DNA from: Paenibacillus sp. PAMC 26794
Lineage (GTDB): Bacteria; Bacillota; Bacilli; Paenibacillales; Paenibacillaceae
NCBI RefSeq assembly: GCF_000316035.1
Contig: NZ_ANHX01000091.1
Span: 62,001 to 126,000, forward strand
DNA length: 64,000 nt
Direction: 5' to 3'
Shown here: in pieces, positions 36,501-45,619 of the stretch
Layout: every line of letters starts with the position of its first letter
How positions within the stretch are numbered: the stretch's first letter is position 1
Notes under the pieces: generated by a model
The model's input: only the letters and a program-made list of their open reading frames with translations
Databases searched by the model: none
Told to the model about the DNA's origin: nothing
Made by a program: the position numbers and the translations under genes

Positions 36501-36713
36501 GTTCGACACGTTCTATGTAAGAAACGTTTCTGTACATATCCTCAATGACCTGCGGGTCATTATTTCACCAGACGTTAACATTTTGTCACAAAGCGCGACG
36601 TCAATGAACATTTTATCCGGTATAATGAATTTAGTTGTGAAATAAGTGTCAAAGTACCGAAACAAGCGGAGAATAATCTTCGCCATCTTAAACCAACAGC
36701 GGGTGAGAAAAAA

Positions 36714-37652
36714 TTGAAACACTTAACTTTGTTTAAATGGTTAACCGTATTAACCTGTCTTGTCATGTTTCTGGCCACTTTTGGTGGAGGCATTGTAACC
36801 AAAACGGAATCGGGCCTTGGCTGCGGAACGGAATGGCCTTTATGTAACGGAAAACTCGTTCCGGCACATACTGTGGCTTCGCTTATCGAATATTCCCATC
36901 GCGCTGTAAGCGCACTGGCTGGACTGTTGTCCATTGCCTCGTTTGTTGCTTTTCTGCGGTTCGGCAAGTCACGCCGTGACCTGCAATTGTTTTCTTTCTT
37001 AACCTTGGTATTTGTTATCGTCCAGGGAATCATGGGGGCTTTTGCCGTCGTCTTCTCCCAATCTTCAGCAGTCATGGCACTGCATTTCGGCTTTGCACTG
37101 ATTGCTTTTGCCAGTTCTCTAATGATGGCGCTGGGCATAAGGCAGGAGGCCAAAGATGGCGGATTAGAGCGCCTGAATAAATACCCTCGGGTTAGTAAAA
37201 AATTCAGGAATCTGGTCTGGTTCTCCACCATTTACACATATCTCGTGGTATACACGGGTGCATTTGTGAGTCACACGGATTCTGCCGGCGGATGCTCCGG
37301 ATTTCCGCTCTGTAACGGTCAGATTATTCCTGAGCTTTCCGGTGGGGTTGCAGTTGCCTTTGCTCACCGTGCAGCTGCTGCGTCGCTCGTGATTGTTATC
37401 GCAATTCTGGGTCACTTCGCTTACCGTAATCATCCGGACAACAAGGAAATGCGAACTCTTGGTGTGGTATCCGTTGTTCTCATTCTGATGCAAGTAGTCA
37501 TCGGTATCTCCATGATGTTTACCATGAGCCGTCCGGAAGTATACATGTTCGTAGCTCTCGCTCATATGCTGGATATCGCCATATTGTTCGGGGTCTTAAC
37601 GTATATGAGTTTCCTGGTGTACAAGCTGAATCGCCCGGTTAATCGTTTTTAA
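36714..37652 (+). CDS. ctaA: Heme A synthase
   Basis: Converts heme O to heme A for cytochrome oxidase. A 312-residue membrane protein with eight segments in two related halves. Heme-ligand histidines lie in EYSHRAVS, MALHFGF, FAHRAAA and LAHMLD, and each half has an outside cysteine pair (CGTEWPLC, CSGFPLC). The start is TTG with GGTGAG 7 bases upstream. A TATAAT box lies at 36621-36626. A terminator follows. The Sco protein at 17824 would assist the same oxidase. Confidence 0.94.
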   Translation: MKHLTLFKWLTVLTCLVMFLATFGGGIVTKTESGLGCGTEWPLCNGKLVPAHTVASLIEYSHRAVSALAGLLSIASFVAFLRFGKSRRDLQLFSFLTLVFVIVQGIMGAFAVVFSQSSAVMALHFGFALIAFASSLMMALGIRQEAKDGGLERLNKYPRVSKKFRNLVWFSTIYTYLVVYTGAFVSHTDSAGGCSGFPLCNGQIIPELSGGVAVAFAHRAAAASLVIVIAILGHFAYRNHPDNKEMRTLGVVSVVLILMQVVIGISMMFTMSRPEVYMFVALAHMLDIAILFGVLTYMSFLVYKLNRPVNRF

Positions 37653-37658
37653 ATATGA

Positions 37659-37704
37659 AAGTCCACCATCCAGTGATGTACATCATTGGACAGGTGGACT
37701 TTGT
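37659..37704 (+). terminator. Terminator after ctaA
   Basis: AAAGTCCACC pairs with GGTGGACTTT, with an inner CCAGTGATG/CATCATTGG stem. Confidence 0.88.
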
Positions 37705-37817
37705 TTGATGTCAGGGGGATCAGGGCAACCTATGGCAAGCAGCAATTACACGGAATGGATGATGTGTTACGTTTACGGTGATGAAATCTTTTTGATTTGG
37801 AAAAGAGGAGGTTAGAT

Positions 37818-38534
37818 ATGCTGCGAACGTTGTTGGGGGAAAAGCCACGTATAAACGAAGGTAAATTGAAGGCAGCGATGGACGCAATGGCGCATACGCT
37901 TGAGCTATTTCAACGACAAATGCATGTGGACCATGATCCCACGCATGACTATCGGAAACTGTATGTGTGGACTCAGGGACTCATCTCCTCACTGGATGAA
38001 CTGGAGCAAAGCTGTTTCGCTGCTGCTCATTTTCGCAAAAAGGTCGTTGCAGGTTCAACGGATGATATGACGCCGACTGAAAAAGCCGAGTATGCCCGGT
38101 ATGTGTATTTCTACAAAGATGGCTTTATCCGCTGCTTTGCCATTCTGGATAAAGTGGGCACGGTATTAAATGAAATATTCCAGTTGAATACTTCAAATAC
38201 CAAAGCGCATTTTTCTTATTTTACTGTGTTAAGGCAGTTCGACTATGCGAGGGAGCATCATGATCTTGCATTGCAATTAATACAGATCAAGGACTCTTAT
38301 CGTGAGCCGATGAGCAAGCTGCGCAAGCGGCGTAATATGGAAATTCACTACATGAACTCCGAAATGCACGATGACCTGTGGCAGTTACACCAGACCTTGC
38401 AAGGAAAAGTGAAATTGGAGGATCTGAATCAGCATGTGCAGGAAATGCGTCAGGGCGTCGACATGGTCTGTGAAACGTTAACAGCCTCTTATAGTTACAT
38501 CAACAAAATATGGAAAAGGAATAATTCCCTTTGA
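37818..38534 (+). CDS. Cthe_2314-like HEPN domain protein
   Basis: A 238-residue, mainly helical protein. The region around RKRRNMEIHYMNSEMHDDL (about residues 170-188) holds the RxxxxH-type motif of HEPN domains and the layout is that of the Cthe_2314 HEPN family. HEPN proteins are often RNases or bind nucleotides, but no toxin or antitoxin partner gene is seen next to it. An AGAGGAGG ribosome site precedes the ATG. Its stop codon overlaps the -35 box of the met operon promoter. Confidence 0.7.
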   Translation: MLRTLLGEKPRINEGKLKAAMDAMAHTLELFQRQMHVDHDPTHDYRKLYVWTQGLISSLDELEQSCFAAAHFRKKVVAGSTDDMTPTEKAEYARYVYFYKDGFIRCFAILDKVGTVLNEIFQLNTSNTKAHFSYFTVLRQFDYAREHHDLALQLIQIKDSYREPMSKLRKRRNMEIHYMNSEMHDDLWQLHQTLQGKVKLEDLNQHVQEMRQGVDMVCETLTASYSYINKIWKRNNSL

Positions 38535-38559
38535 CAAATCGGAATACTTGGAATATACT
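38531..38559 (+). promoter_or_regulatory. Promoter of the metNIQ transcript
   Basis: TTGACA, 17 bases, TATACT, a near-perfect sigma-A promoter. The TTGACA contains the stop codon of the HEPN gene. It lies about 105 bases before the SAM riboswitch. Confidence 0.85.
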
Positions 38560-38663
38560 GAGTTTCAATCGAAAGTTACACGGATATAACTGATATTTCG
38601 GAAGTTACGTTCACATTATAAAGCATAAACTACATGAACTTATAAAATCCTACAACAACATAT

Positions 38664-38861
38664 TTCTTATCGAGAGCGGCGGAGGGACAGGCCCGATGAA
38701 GCCCGGCAACCGATTTGTAACGACATGATACATGTATCATTCGTTATAGATGTTAGGTGCTAATTCCTACAAAATGGTGCAAGACACGATTTTGGCAGAT
38801 GAGAAGGTATATTCTTTCACGTGAAGAGCCCTCTTTGTATCTGCAAAGGGCTCTTTTTTGT
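38664..38861 (+). promoter_or_regulatory. SAM-I (S-box) riboswitch upstream of metN
   Basis: The S-box consensus is clear: CTTATCGAGAGCGGCGGAGG, then GATGAAGCCCGGCAACC, then GGTGCTAATTCC and a GATGAGAAGG end. A terminator with stem AAGAGCCCTCTTTG / CAAAGGGCTCTT and six T lies at 38824-38860. High SAM should stop transcription of the methionine importer. Confidence 0.95.
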
Positions 38862-38930
38862 ACTTTAAGGGGAGTTTTCCTTTAGATCGGGTAAAGATAC
38901 ATGTAGGTGGTTGGAAAGGGGCAAGTGCGA

Positions 38931-39965
38931 TTGATTGAATTAAAAGGTTTAACGAAAACGTACGGCAAAGGGGCAAAATCTACAATAGCGTTATCCGAGC
39001 TGAATTTGAGCATCCAAAAGGGTGAAATTTACGGAGTGATTGGCCATTCCGGAGCGGGCAAAAGTACATTGATTCGCTGTATTAATTTGCTGGAACGGCC
39101 TACGGAAGGTGAGGTATGGGTCGACGGAATCAACCTGACTGAACTGAGCAAAACCGAATTGCAGCAACAGAGACGCAAGATCGGGATGATTTTTCAACAC
39201 TTTAATCTGTTATCCTCGGCAACGGTATATGACAATGTAGCTTTTCCACTAAAACTTGTGAATACACCCAAGGAAGCCATTGATCGCAAAGTGAAGGAAA
39301 TGCTCGCACTGGTTGGTCTGGAGCACCATAGCAGCAAATATCCGGCTCAATTATCGGGTGGACAGAAACAACGTGTAGGGATTGCGAGAGCACTTGCAAG
39401 TGATCCGAATGTACTTCTCTGTGATGAGGCTACTTCGGCACTTGATCCGCAGACGACAAATTCAATCCTGAAGTTATTGCTCGACATTAATGAAAAGTAC
39501 AACCTTACGATTGTGCTGATTACACATGAGATGCATGTCATTCAGAACATCTGTGACAAGGTGGCTGTCATTCATCAAGGTGGCATTGTGGAACAAGGAC
39601 CTGTAACAGACGTGTTCCTGAAGCCGCAGCATGCGATTACGCGGGACTTCATGATGCGTGACCATGAAGCTGGACTTGCTCTGGAAGAGACCGCTCTGGC
39701 AAATGCAGGCGTTGAATTGCAGGCCGGTGTTGCTTCCAAACTTGTGAAGATATCCTTTCTGGGTAATAAAACGTATGAAGCGATTTTGTCTAGAACGGTA
39801 CGTAAGACAGGCGTGGATTTTGCCATCCTGCAAGGTACAATCTCTACGATCAAACAGGTTCCTTATGGGCAGCTGACCGTTCGGTTCGAGGGTGATTCAA
39901 ATGCGATTGATCGGACGATATCAGAATTAACCGCAGAGGGACTTGATGTGGAGGTGCTTCGTTAG
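38931..39965 (+). CDS. metN: Methionine ABC transporter ATPase
   Basis: A 344-residue ABC ATPase: Walker A GHSGAGKST, signature LSGGQKQR, Walker B LLCDEATSALD. The C-terminal 100 residues form the NIL/ACT-like domain that senses methionine in MetN. The TTG start gives the usual IELKGLTK N-terminus with AAAGGGG 10 bases upstream; GTG codons at 38907 and 38925 are possible but less likely. It abuts metI directly. Confidence 0.95.
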   Translation: MIELKGLTKTYGKGAKSTIALSELNLSIQKGEIYGVIGHSGAGKSTLIRCINLLERPTEGEVWVDGINLTELSKTELQQQRRKIGMIFQHFNLLSSATVYDNVAFPLKLVNTPKEAIDRKVKEMLALVGLEHHSSKYPAQLSGGQKQRVGIARALASDPNVLLCDEATSALDPQTTNSILKLLLDINEKYNLTIVLITHEMHVIQNICDKVAVIHQGGIVEQGPVTDVFLKPQHAITRDFMMRDHEAGLALEETALANAGVELQAGVASKLVKISFLGNKTYEAILSRTVRKTGVDFAILQGTISTIKQVPYGQLTVRFEGDSNAIDRTISELTAEGLDVEVLR

Positions 39966-40625
39966 ATGGATTTTTCAACCGTACGTTGGGAAGAGGTTGG
40001 TAAAGCTTCCATAGAGACACTGCAAATTTTGGGTGTATCAGGCTTGTTTACCGTTATCTTAGGTTTACCGCTCGGAGTTCTGCTGTTCATGACAGCCCGA
40101 TCTGCTTCGATCAAGTCACGGACGGTGTACATTATATTGTCCTTGATTGTAAATATTTTGCGATCAGTTCCATTTATCATATTGATTGTTGCACTTATTC
40201 CATTCACTCGTTCACTCGTCGGTACAGCTACAGGTGTGTTAGGTGTTATACCACCTTTGGTTATTTCAGCAGCTCCTTACTTTGCTCGATTGGTGGAGAC
40301 GACGTTGCGAGAAGTTGATCGGGGTGTCATTGAAGCGGCGCAGTCGATGGGTGCATCGACCGGACAGATTGTAAGACGGGTGTTATTGCCTGAGGCGTTA
40401 CCCGGTTTGGTTGCTGGGATAACCATTACCATCGTTACGCTTGTCTCTTACACGGCGATGGCGGGCATGGTTGGTGGTGGAGGTCTGGGAACGCTGGCAA
40501 TCAACTATGGGTATTATCGTTATCAAAATGAAATTATGATTATATCCGTAGTATCGATGATTATTCTAGTGCAAATTCTCCAGATGGCTGGAGATCGCTT
40601 GGTTACATTTTTCACCAGGAAATAA
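39966..40625 (+). CDS. metI: Methionine ABC transporter permease
   Basis: A 219-residue permease with five membrane segments and the EAA loop GVIEAAQSMGASTGQIVRRVLLPEALPG (shown in two parts in the family signature: EAAQSMGAS and PEALPG). The gene begins on the base after the metN stop. MetI dimerises and works with MetN and the lipoprotein MetQ. Confidence 0.95.
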   Translation: MDFSTVRWEEVGKASIETLQILGVSGLFTVILGLPLGVLLFMTARSASIKSRTVYIILSLIVNILRSVPFIILIVALIPFTRSLVGTATGVLGVIPPLVISAAPYFARLVETTLREVDRGVIEAAQSMGASTGQIVRRVLLPEALPGLVAGITITIVTLVSYTAMAGMVGGGGLGTLAINYGYYRYQNEIMIISVVSMIILVQILQMAGDRLVTFFTRK

Positions 40626-40701
40626 CACATAGATAACATGATGGATGATGCATTTATGCGGACGCCACATGAAAAAAATGATTAGAGAAGGGGTTTTACA
40701 C

Positions 40702-41541
40702 ATGAAAAAATGGTCTTTTGCTCTACTTAGTCTTATGTTGATTGCGGTTCTCGCAGCTTGCGGAAACAACAAGGACGCCGATAGCGGCGCCGACAATTCA
40801 GCAGGTGCACCACGCACAGTTGAATTGAAAGTTGGAGCTTCACCTACACCACACGCAGAGATTCTGGAAAGCATCAAGCCTGAACTGGAAGCACAAGGTA
40901 TTCGTTTGCAAGTTGTCACGTTCAATGACTATGTACAACCCAACCAGCAACTTGCTGATAAAAAATTGGATGCAAACTTCTTCCAGCATCAGCCGTATCT
41001 GGACACAGAGAATAAAGAACGTGGTTTCAACCTCGTTGCTGTAACACCTGTTCACGTTGAACCTTTCGGCGGATACTCCAAGAAGATCAAGTCTTTGGAT
41101 GAATTGGCTGAAGGCGCAAAAGTAGCAATTCCGAATGACCCATCCAATGGTGGACGTGCACTGTTGTTGCTCGCGAAGGAAGGCATTATTACGCTGAAAG
41201 ACAATACCAATATTACATCTACGATTCAAGATATCACAGCCAATCCGAAGAACTTGGATATCATTGAGCTGGATGCAGCCATGATGCCTCGTCAATTGGA
41301 TGAAGCGGATCTGGTATTTATCAACGCTAACTATGCGCTCGAAGCGAACCTGAATCCGGCGAATGATGCTTTGCTGATCGAAGATCTGCAAGGTAACCCA
41401 TACGCAAACATCCTCGTTTCCCGTGAGGACAACAAGGATGCAGATGCAATCCAAAAACTGGCTGCTGCTCTGCACTCCGAAGAAGTGAAAACATTCATCA
41501 AAGAACGTTATAAAGGTGCAGTTGAACCTGCAACTGAATAA
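40702..41541 (+). CDS. metQ: Methionine-binding lipoprotein
   Basis: A 279-residue NlpA/MetQ-family lipoprotein. The signal peptide ends in lipobox LAAC with C20. Blocks GASPTPHAEIL, NYALEANL and the tail match methionine-binding MetQ. The ATG used has a GAAGGGG ribosome site; the frame opens 19 codons earlier but that would bury the signal peptide. Last gene of metNIQ; a terminator follows. Confidence 0.95.
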   Translation: MKKWSFALLSLMLIAVLAACGNNKDADSGADNSAGAPRTVELKVGASPTPHAEILESIKPELEAQGIRLQVVTFNDYVQPNQQLADKKLDANFFQHQPYLDTENKERGFNLVAVTPVHVEPFGGYSKKIKSLDELAEGAKVAIPNDPSNGGRALLLLAKEGIITLKDNTNITSTIQDITANPKNLDIIELDAAMMPRQLDEADLVFINANYALEANLNPANDALLIEDLQGNPYANILVSREDNKDADAIQKLAAALHSEEVKTFIKERYKGAVEPATE

Positions 41542-41578
41542 TTCACGATATGTATGATATGATGTGAAGCTATTAAGA

Positions 41579-41620
41579 ATAAGCCGTATATCTCTCCAGA
41601 AGAGATATACGGCTTATTTT
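41579..41620. terminator. Bidirectional terminator between metQ and the DUF2167 gene
   Basis: AAGCCGTATATCTCT pairs with AGAGATATACGGCTT, followed by ATTTTA. It serves both convergent units. Confidence 0.9.
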
Positions 41621-41660
41621 ATGTTTCGTAAGTCTGTCCTGACGTGGGGATCGACATAAG

Positions 41661-42658
41661 TCAGAGTTTTTCCGGTTTATCAGCGCTAGAGTGATGTCCA
41701 GATTGACGGTAATAGGATAATTCATTTTGATCAGCATACTGCTGTTCATCCGCTTCTTGCAGGTACGTCCTCTCGGAGGGAGAAAGTTTTTCTTCTTCTC
41801 CATTTGAGCTTTTGATTTTGTATCTGATCCAACCGATTAGCCCGAGAACGACAACCAGGATCAAGGCCCATCCTTTTTTGAGCAGAAGAAGAGCACTGAA
41901 TTTCTGGGAAGCCGTGAACCCGATCCCGCCCATCAGAAGACTGTTGATCCCTATGGTGGATGTTTTGTCAGTCGAAGCATTGTACTCCTCATAGGTATAT
42001 CCTGCATTGATGTTAAGCTTATGAAGTACGGTTTCCTCGAATGCCTGGCGGCTCTGTTGAAAGTTGGCCGTCTCTGTGACCAGAATGGCTGTGATGTACC
42101 CTTCGCGTGTCAGGAGTTTTACATTGTAATTGACCATGGCTTGCTGATCAGCATTCTTGAAACCAAGGGAGTAGACCAACTGATGTTTGGTACTGTCATA
42201 TGCCGGTTCGATTTCCCACCCCGTTATGTACGTTCTATATTCAGGATCAAGCTCTCTGTTTTCTTCTTCTGTGCCTCGGATATAACTGCTTAACAGTTCT
42301 TCAGCACTCAAATTTTGATCGTCATCATGGATATGACCTGTCTTCACGTATTCAAACACGACATACCACGAGCCGAATTCGCTATTGCTGGTTAGGCTTC
42401 CGATTTCATTCCCGTTAGGCTTCCCATCACTGTTAAGTACGAGCGTTGGGTATTGGCCTTATCCAGATAGGAATGGCTTTCAGGGACTTCCAGGGTGGCC
42501 TTACCGTCCAGAGAGACAGATGCTGGTCCAGTAATCCAATCGTACTCATCAGGTGCTGGCTCATTTTCACTTGCCGCTGATACCTGTAAGGCACTAGAGA
42601 TTGTGAATAAACTCAACATTAAAAGTGTAAGAAATGCTATCCATCTTTTGTTCTTCAT
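41661..42658 (-). pseudogene. DUF2167 family membrane protein, frameshifted
   Basis: The two halves of one DUF2167 protein lie in different frames. The N-terminal part (42658 to about 42432) has a signal peptide and YDWITGPASVSL; it then runs into a stop at 42392. The -1 frame from the ATGGGAAGCC position continues the family sequence KPNGNEIGSLTSNSEFGSWY into VVFEYVKTGHIHDDD and on to a C-terminal membrane segment (near 41850). One base is missing after ATGGG. No normal slippery heptamer is in phase, so a real mutation or a sequencing error is more likely than programmed shifting. The function of the family is unknown. Confidence 0.8.
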
Positions 42659-42831
42659 ATTTATGTAGAGGTCCTTTCGGGTTATATCCTCGACAGTACC
42701 ATAGGTGTTTGATTTCAATCAAGATATATCTGGAATTAAAGGTGGATAATCCCTTGTGGATAAGCGAGTTGTAGCAGGACGATAAATCTTTTATACTGGA
42801 TAGTGACTGCTCTTTGAAGAGGGGGATGAAC

Positions 42832-43611
42832 GTGAAGGGAAAGATTGCCCTCATAACGGGAAGTGCCAAAGGTCTTGGTAAAATGACGGCCCTCAGTCTG
42901 GCAGATCAAGGGTGTCATATTGCCCTCAACTATGTACACAGCAGAACAGAAGCTGAGGCTTTAAAGGCTCAGATTATAGCCAAGGGTGTGCGGTGCATTG
43001 CCATCCAGGCTGATATATCCAAGGTGGAAGATATCTCTTCATTGGTTGAGCAGGTGGAAGGTAACCTGGGCAGCATTGATATTTTGGTGAATAACGCAGG
43101 TCCATTTGTCCGTGAACGACGATTATTTGCGGATTATTCTGAAGCTGAGGTCCAGATGCTTGTGCAGGGTAATCTGTTGGGACCGATGTTACTGGATCAG
43201 CGTGTATTGCCAGAGATGAGACGCAAGCAATGGGGACGCATTATCCATTTTGGCTTCAGTCATGCTGGAGAAGCGAGATCTTGGCCTCATCGTGCAGTAT
43301 ATGCTGCTGCCAAGGTAGGTCTGGTTTCGTTCACAAAGACACTTGCTGTGGAGGAAGCTCCTTATGGCATTACGGTTAACATGGTATGTCCAGGGGATAT
43401 TCGTGGTGCTAACAAAGAGAAAACGATTGATGAGATGGCAGGCATAACGGACGAGGAAACGCCAAGAGGGCGCCCAGGCAGCGGTGAAGATATTGCGCGA
43501 GTGATCACTTATCTGTGCCTTGATCATTCCGATTTTATAACAGGCAACATTATGGATGTATCTGGAGGACTTGATCCGATTCGTCCGACCATACAGCGCG
43601 AGGATACTTAA
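42832..43611 (+). CDS. Short-chain dehydrogenase/reductase
   Basis: A 259-residue NAD(P)-dependent SDR of FabG type. The cofactor motif TGSAKGLGK begins at residue 9, NNAG near 85, and the catalytic YAAAK near 157; the usual catalytic serine position reads FSHAGE, so the Ser lies in HFGFS. The end GGLDP is like classical SDRs. The GTG start is 7 bases from GAGGGGG; the ATG at 42826 is too close to it. The substrate is unknown. It has no clear partner gene. Confidence 0.88.
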   Translation: MKGKIALITGSAKGLGKMTALSLADQGCHIALNYVHSRTEAEALKAQIIAKGVRCIAIQADISKVEDISSLVEQVEGNLGSIDILVNNAGPFVRERRLFADYSEAEVQMLVQGNLLGPMLLDQRVLPEMRRKQWGRIIHFGFSHAGEARSWPHRAVYAAAKVGLVSFTKTLAVEEAPYGITVNMVCPGDIRGANKEKTIDEMAGITDEETPRGRPGSGEDIARVITYLCLDHSDFITGNIMDVSGGLDPIRPTIQREDT

Positions 43612-43682
43612 AAGGTGAATTGAAGGATTGTACGTGGAATCTGGTAAAAGGGACAGATGAAATGGACTCTCTGCATATGCAC

Positions 43683-43730
43683 ACAAAAAAAGAGCCCTCC
43701 GCTTCATGCGAAGCGAAAGGCTCTTGAGGT
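43683..43730 (-). terminator. Terminator of the nfu gene
   Basis: On the minus strand AAGAGCC pairs with GGCTCTT with inner CGCTTCGCATGAAGCG hairpin, followed by seven T. Confidence 0.9.
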
Positions 43731-43749
43731 TTATTTCGTGAAGGATTGA

Positions 43750-43995
43750 TTAGAATACTTGTACGACTTCTTGTACACCCTCAACTTCTTCGAGAAGGGC
43801 ACGTTCAATCCCGGCTTTTAAGGTAATGGTGGAGCTTGGGCAACTGCCGCAGGCACCGACCAATTTCAGCTTAATAATGCCGTCTTCCACGTCGACCAGT
43901 TCCACGTCACCGCCATCGCGTTGCAGAAACGGACGAAGTTTGTCAAGCACATCAATTACTTCATCATACATGGTGCTTTGTGCGTTTTCGCTCAT
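43750..43995 (-). CDS. nfu: NifU C-terminal domain Fe-S scaffold/carrier protein
   Basis: An 81-residue Nfu-type protein (B. subtilis YutI) that carries [4Fe-4S] clusters to target enzymes. The cluster cysteines are C49 and C52 in GACGSCPSS. The ATG has an AAAGGAG ribosome site 9 bases away; a TTG three codons upstream is too close. It is divergent from yuzB. LipA in this window would be a likely client. Confidence 0.93.
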   Translation of the reverse strand: MSENAQSTMYDEVIDVLDKLRPFLQRDGGDVELVDVEDGIIKLKLVGACGSCPSSTITLKAGIERALLEEVEGVQEVVQVF

Positions 43996-44073
43996 TTTTT
44001 TCAACTCCTTTCCCCTATATTATATTACAATTGGCCACAAATTAAAATGGTCAAACAAAGAAGGTGAACCTAC

Positions 44074-44328
44074 ATGAGACCGATTATTGAATTTTGTGCC
44101 AATAATATGCATTTTGGCACAGATGAAATTATGGATCAACTGGATGAAAATCCAGACTATGATGTGATTGAGTACGGCTGCCTCACCAACTGCGGCCAAT
44201 GTTCTATGACTCCTTATGCCCTGGTGGATGGCGAAGTGGTTACCACCGACAAGGTGGAAGATTTATATAACGCCATTCTGGCCAAAATTGCTGAAGCCGA
44301 TGCCTGGAGCGAGCTGGATCTCGACTAA
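44074..44328 (+). CDS. yuzB: YuzB family protein (DUF1450)
   Basis: An 84-residue protein with four conserved cysteines, C8, C36, C40 and C43 (CLTNCGQC), which suggest metal or Fe-S binding in a thioredoxin-like fold. It matches YuzB, of unknown function. Its last codons overlap the end of yutJ by four bases, tail to tail. In B. subtilis yutI, yuzB and yutJ are also neighbours. Confidence 0.9.
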   Translation: MRPIIEFCANNMHFGTDEIMDQLDENPDYDVIEYGCLTNCGQCSMTPYALVDGEVVTTDKVEDLYNAILAKIAEADAWSELDLD

Positions 44329-45386
44329 CCGAGATGACGCTTGGACATCCAGAGCACACCACTTTTCAAAATACGAGGCACACGTCCCATCATGGACGTT
44401 TTGCCCATCAGCCCAAACCCAGACTTCTTGCCGAGTGCACCCAGTGTGCCACGAAGCTTGAGTGGATGTGGATTGGGCTTTTCGCCTTTCCAGAGGGCAT
44501 GCTGAATATGGGCGATCTGCTCACCCTGTACTTCCGCAGCTTGACCGCTAGGTGCATAAGGGACACTGGCACAGTCACCAACGACATACACATCGGTATA
44601 TTCCGGGATTTGGTAGTATTCATTCAGGACGACACGTCCTTGAGGGTCTTTGGTTACGTCCAGATCCTGTACCACTTTTACTGGCTGAATGCCTGCAGTC
44701 CACACGACAGCATCTGTTAGAATCGGTTCATCCCGGTTATAGATGGCATTAGGTTCAACGCGTGAAATGGCGATATGTCCGCGTGTCTCTACCTGGTGTT
44801 CGTTGAACCATTCATGGACATACACGGATAGACGTTGTGGGAAAGCAGATAATACACGTTCACCACGATCCAGAATGCTGATGTTCAGATCCGGTCTGCT
44901 CTCACGAAGTTCGGCTGCCATCTCGACACCACTTAATCCCCCGCCTACGATATGCACATTGCCATAGGCTTTGACTTCATTAAGGCGCAGGTAGGTCTCG
45001 CGTGTTTTGCTAAAGCTCTGAATGGTACAGCTGTAGTCTTCGGCGCCTGGTGTGTTGTGGAAACGGTCTGTACAGCCAAGTCCAATGACAAGCTTGTCGT
45101 ACACGAGCGGGTCTTGGCCTTCAAATTCAATCTGACGCTGTTCCAGGTCAATCGAAGTAACTTCTCCATAACGGTAAGTGACTTTATCGCTCACTGGAAA
45201 TTGGATACGCAGGTCATAATCAGATACGGTTCCTGCTGCGAGTGCGTAATATTCTGTCTTTAATCCCTGAAAGGGGCTGCGGTCCACCAAAATAATTTGT
45301 GTATCGGATGGAATTTTACCCTCCAGAAGTTCCTTGATGATGGTGAGGCCGCCATAGCCGCCTCCAAGAATGACGAAATTTTTCAT
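44325..45386 (-). CDS. yutJ: NADH dehydrogenase-like flavoprotein YutJ
   Basis: A 353-residue FAD protein of the type II NADH dehydrogenase family. The FAD site GGGYGGL lies at residues 8-14, the NADH site VGGGLSGVE near 147, and VVGDCASV near 268. It matches YutJ. It lacks the long C-terminal membrane helix of typical NDH-2, so its real electron acceptor is uncertain. GAAAGGAA acts as ribosome site. Its 3' end overlaps yuzB. Confidence 0.9.
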   Translation of the reverse strand: MKNFVILGGGYGGLTIIKELLEGKIPSDTQIILVDRSPFQGLKTEYYALAAGTVSDYDLRIQFPVSDKVTYRYGEVTSIDLEQRQIEFEGQDPLVYDKLVIGLGCTDRFHNTPGAEDYSCTIQSFSKTRETYLRLNEVKAYGNVHIVGGGLSGVEMAAELRESRPDLNISILDRGERVLSAFPQRLSVYVHEWFNEHQVETRGHIAISRVEPNAIYNRDEPILTDAVVWTAGIQPVKVVQDLDVTKDPQGRVVLNEYYQIPEYTDVYVVGDCASVPYAPSGQAAEVQGEQIAHIQHALWKGEKPNPHPLKLRGTLGALGKKSGFGLMGKTSMMGRVPRILKSGVLWMSKRHLG

Positions 45387-45436
45387 GACTCGGTTCCTTT
45401 CTGCATCAGTCCCACTGAAATGGGGCTGTAAACTGT

Positions 45437-45474
45437 GGAGCAGCTATGTAATAACATAGCTGCTCCTTTTGTTT
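45437..45474 (+). terminator. Perfect palindrome with T run
   Basis: GGAGCAGCTATGT, a 4-base loop, ACATAGCTGCTCC, then TTTTGTTT on the plus strand. It lies between two minus-strand genes (mqnE end and yutJ start), where a plus-strand terminator has no obvious gene to serve. Confidence 0.65.
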
Positions 45475-45619
45475 GGATTTGAATAATTGAAAAGTAGACA
45501 TTGAAAATTGAAGATATTATTCAGCAGTTTACACCACTCGAATTCAAACGTCTCCCTATAATGAAAGTTGCGTTCTGGAATGGTGCTGGTGCAATATTGG
45601 TTGTGAATGGAGTTATATC

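Noticed and set aside
42425..42440. Programmed ribosomal frameshift in the DUF2167 gene
   Set aside because: The shift needed is -1, but no X-XXY-YYZ heptamer is in the right phase and no strong stimulatory structure is evident.
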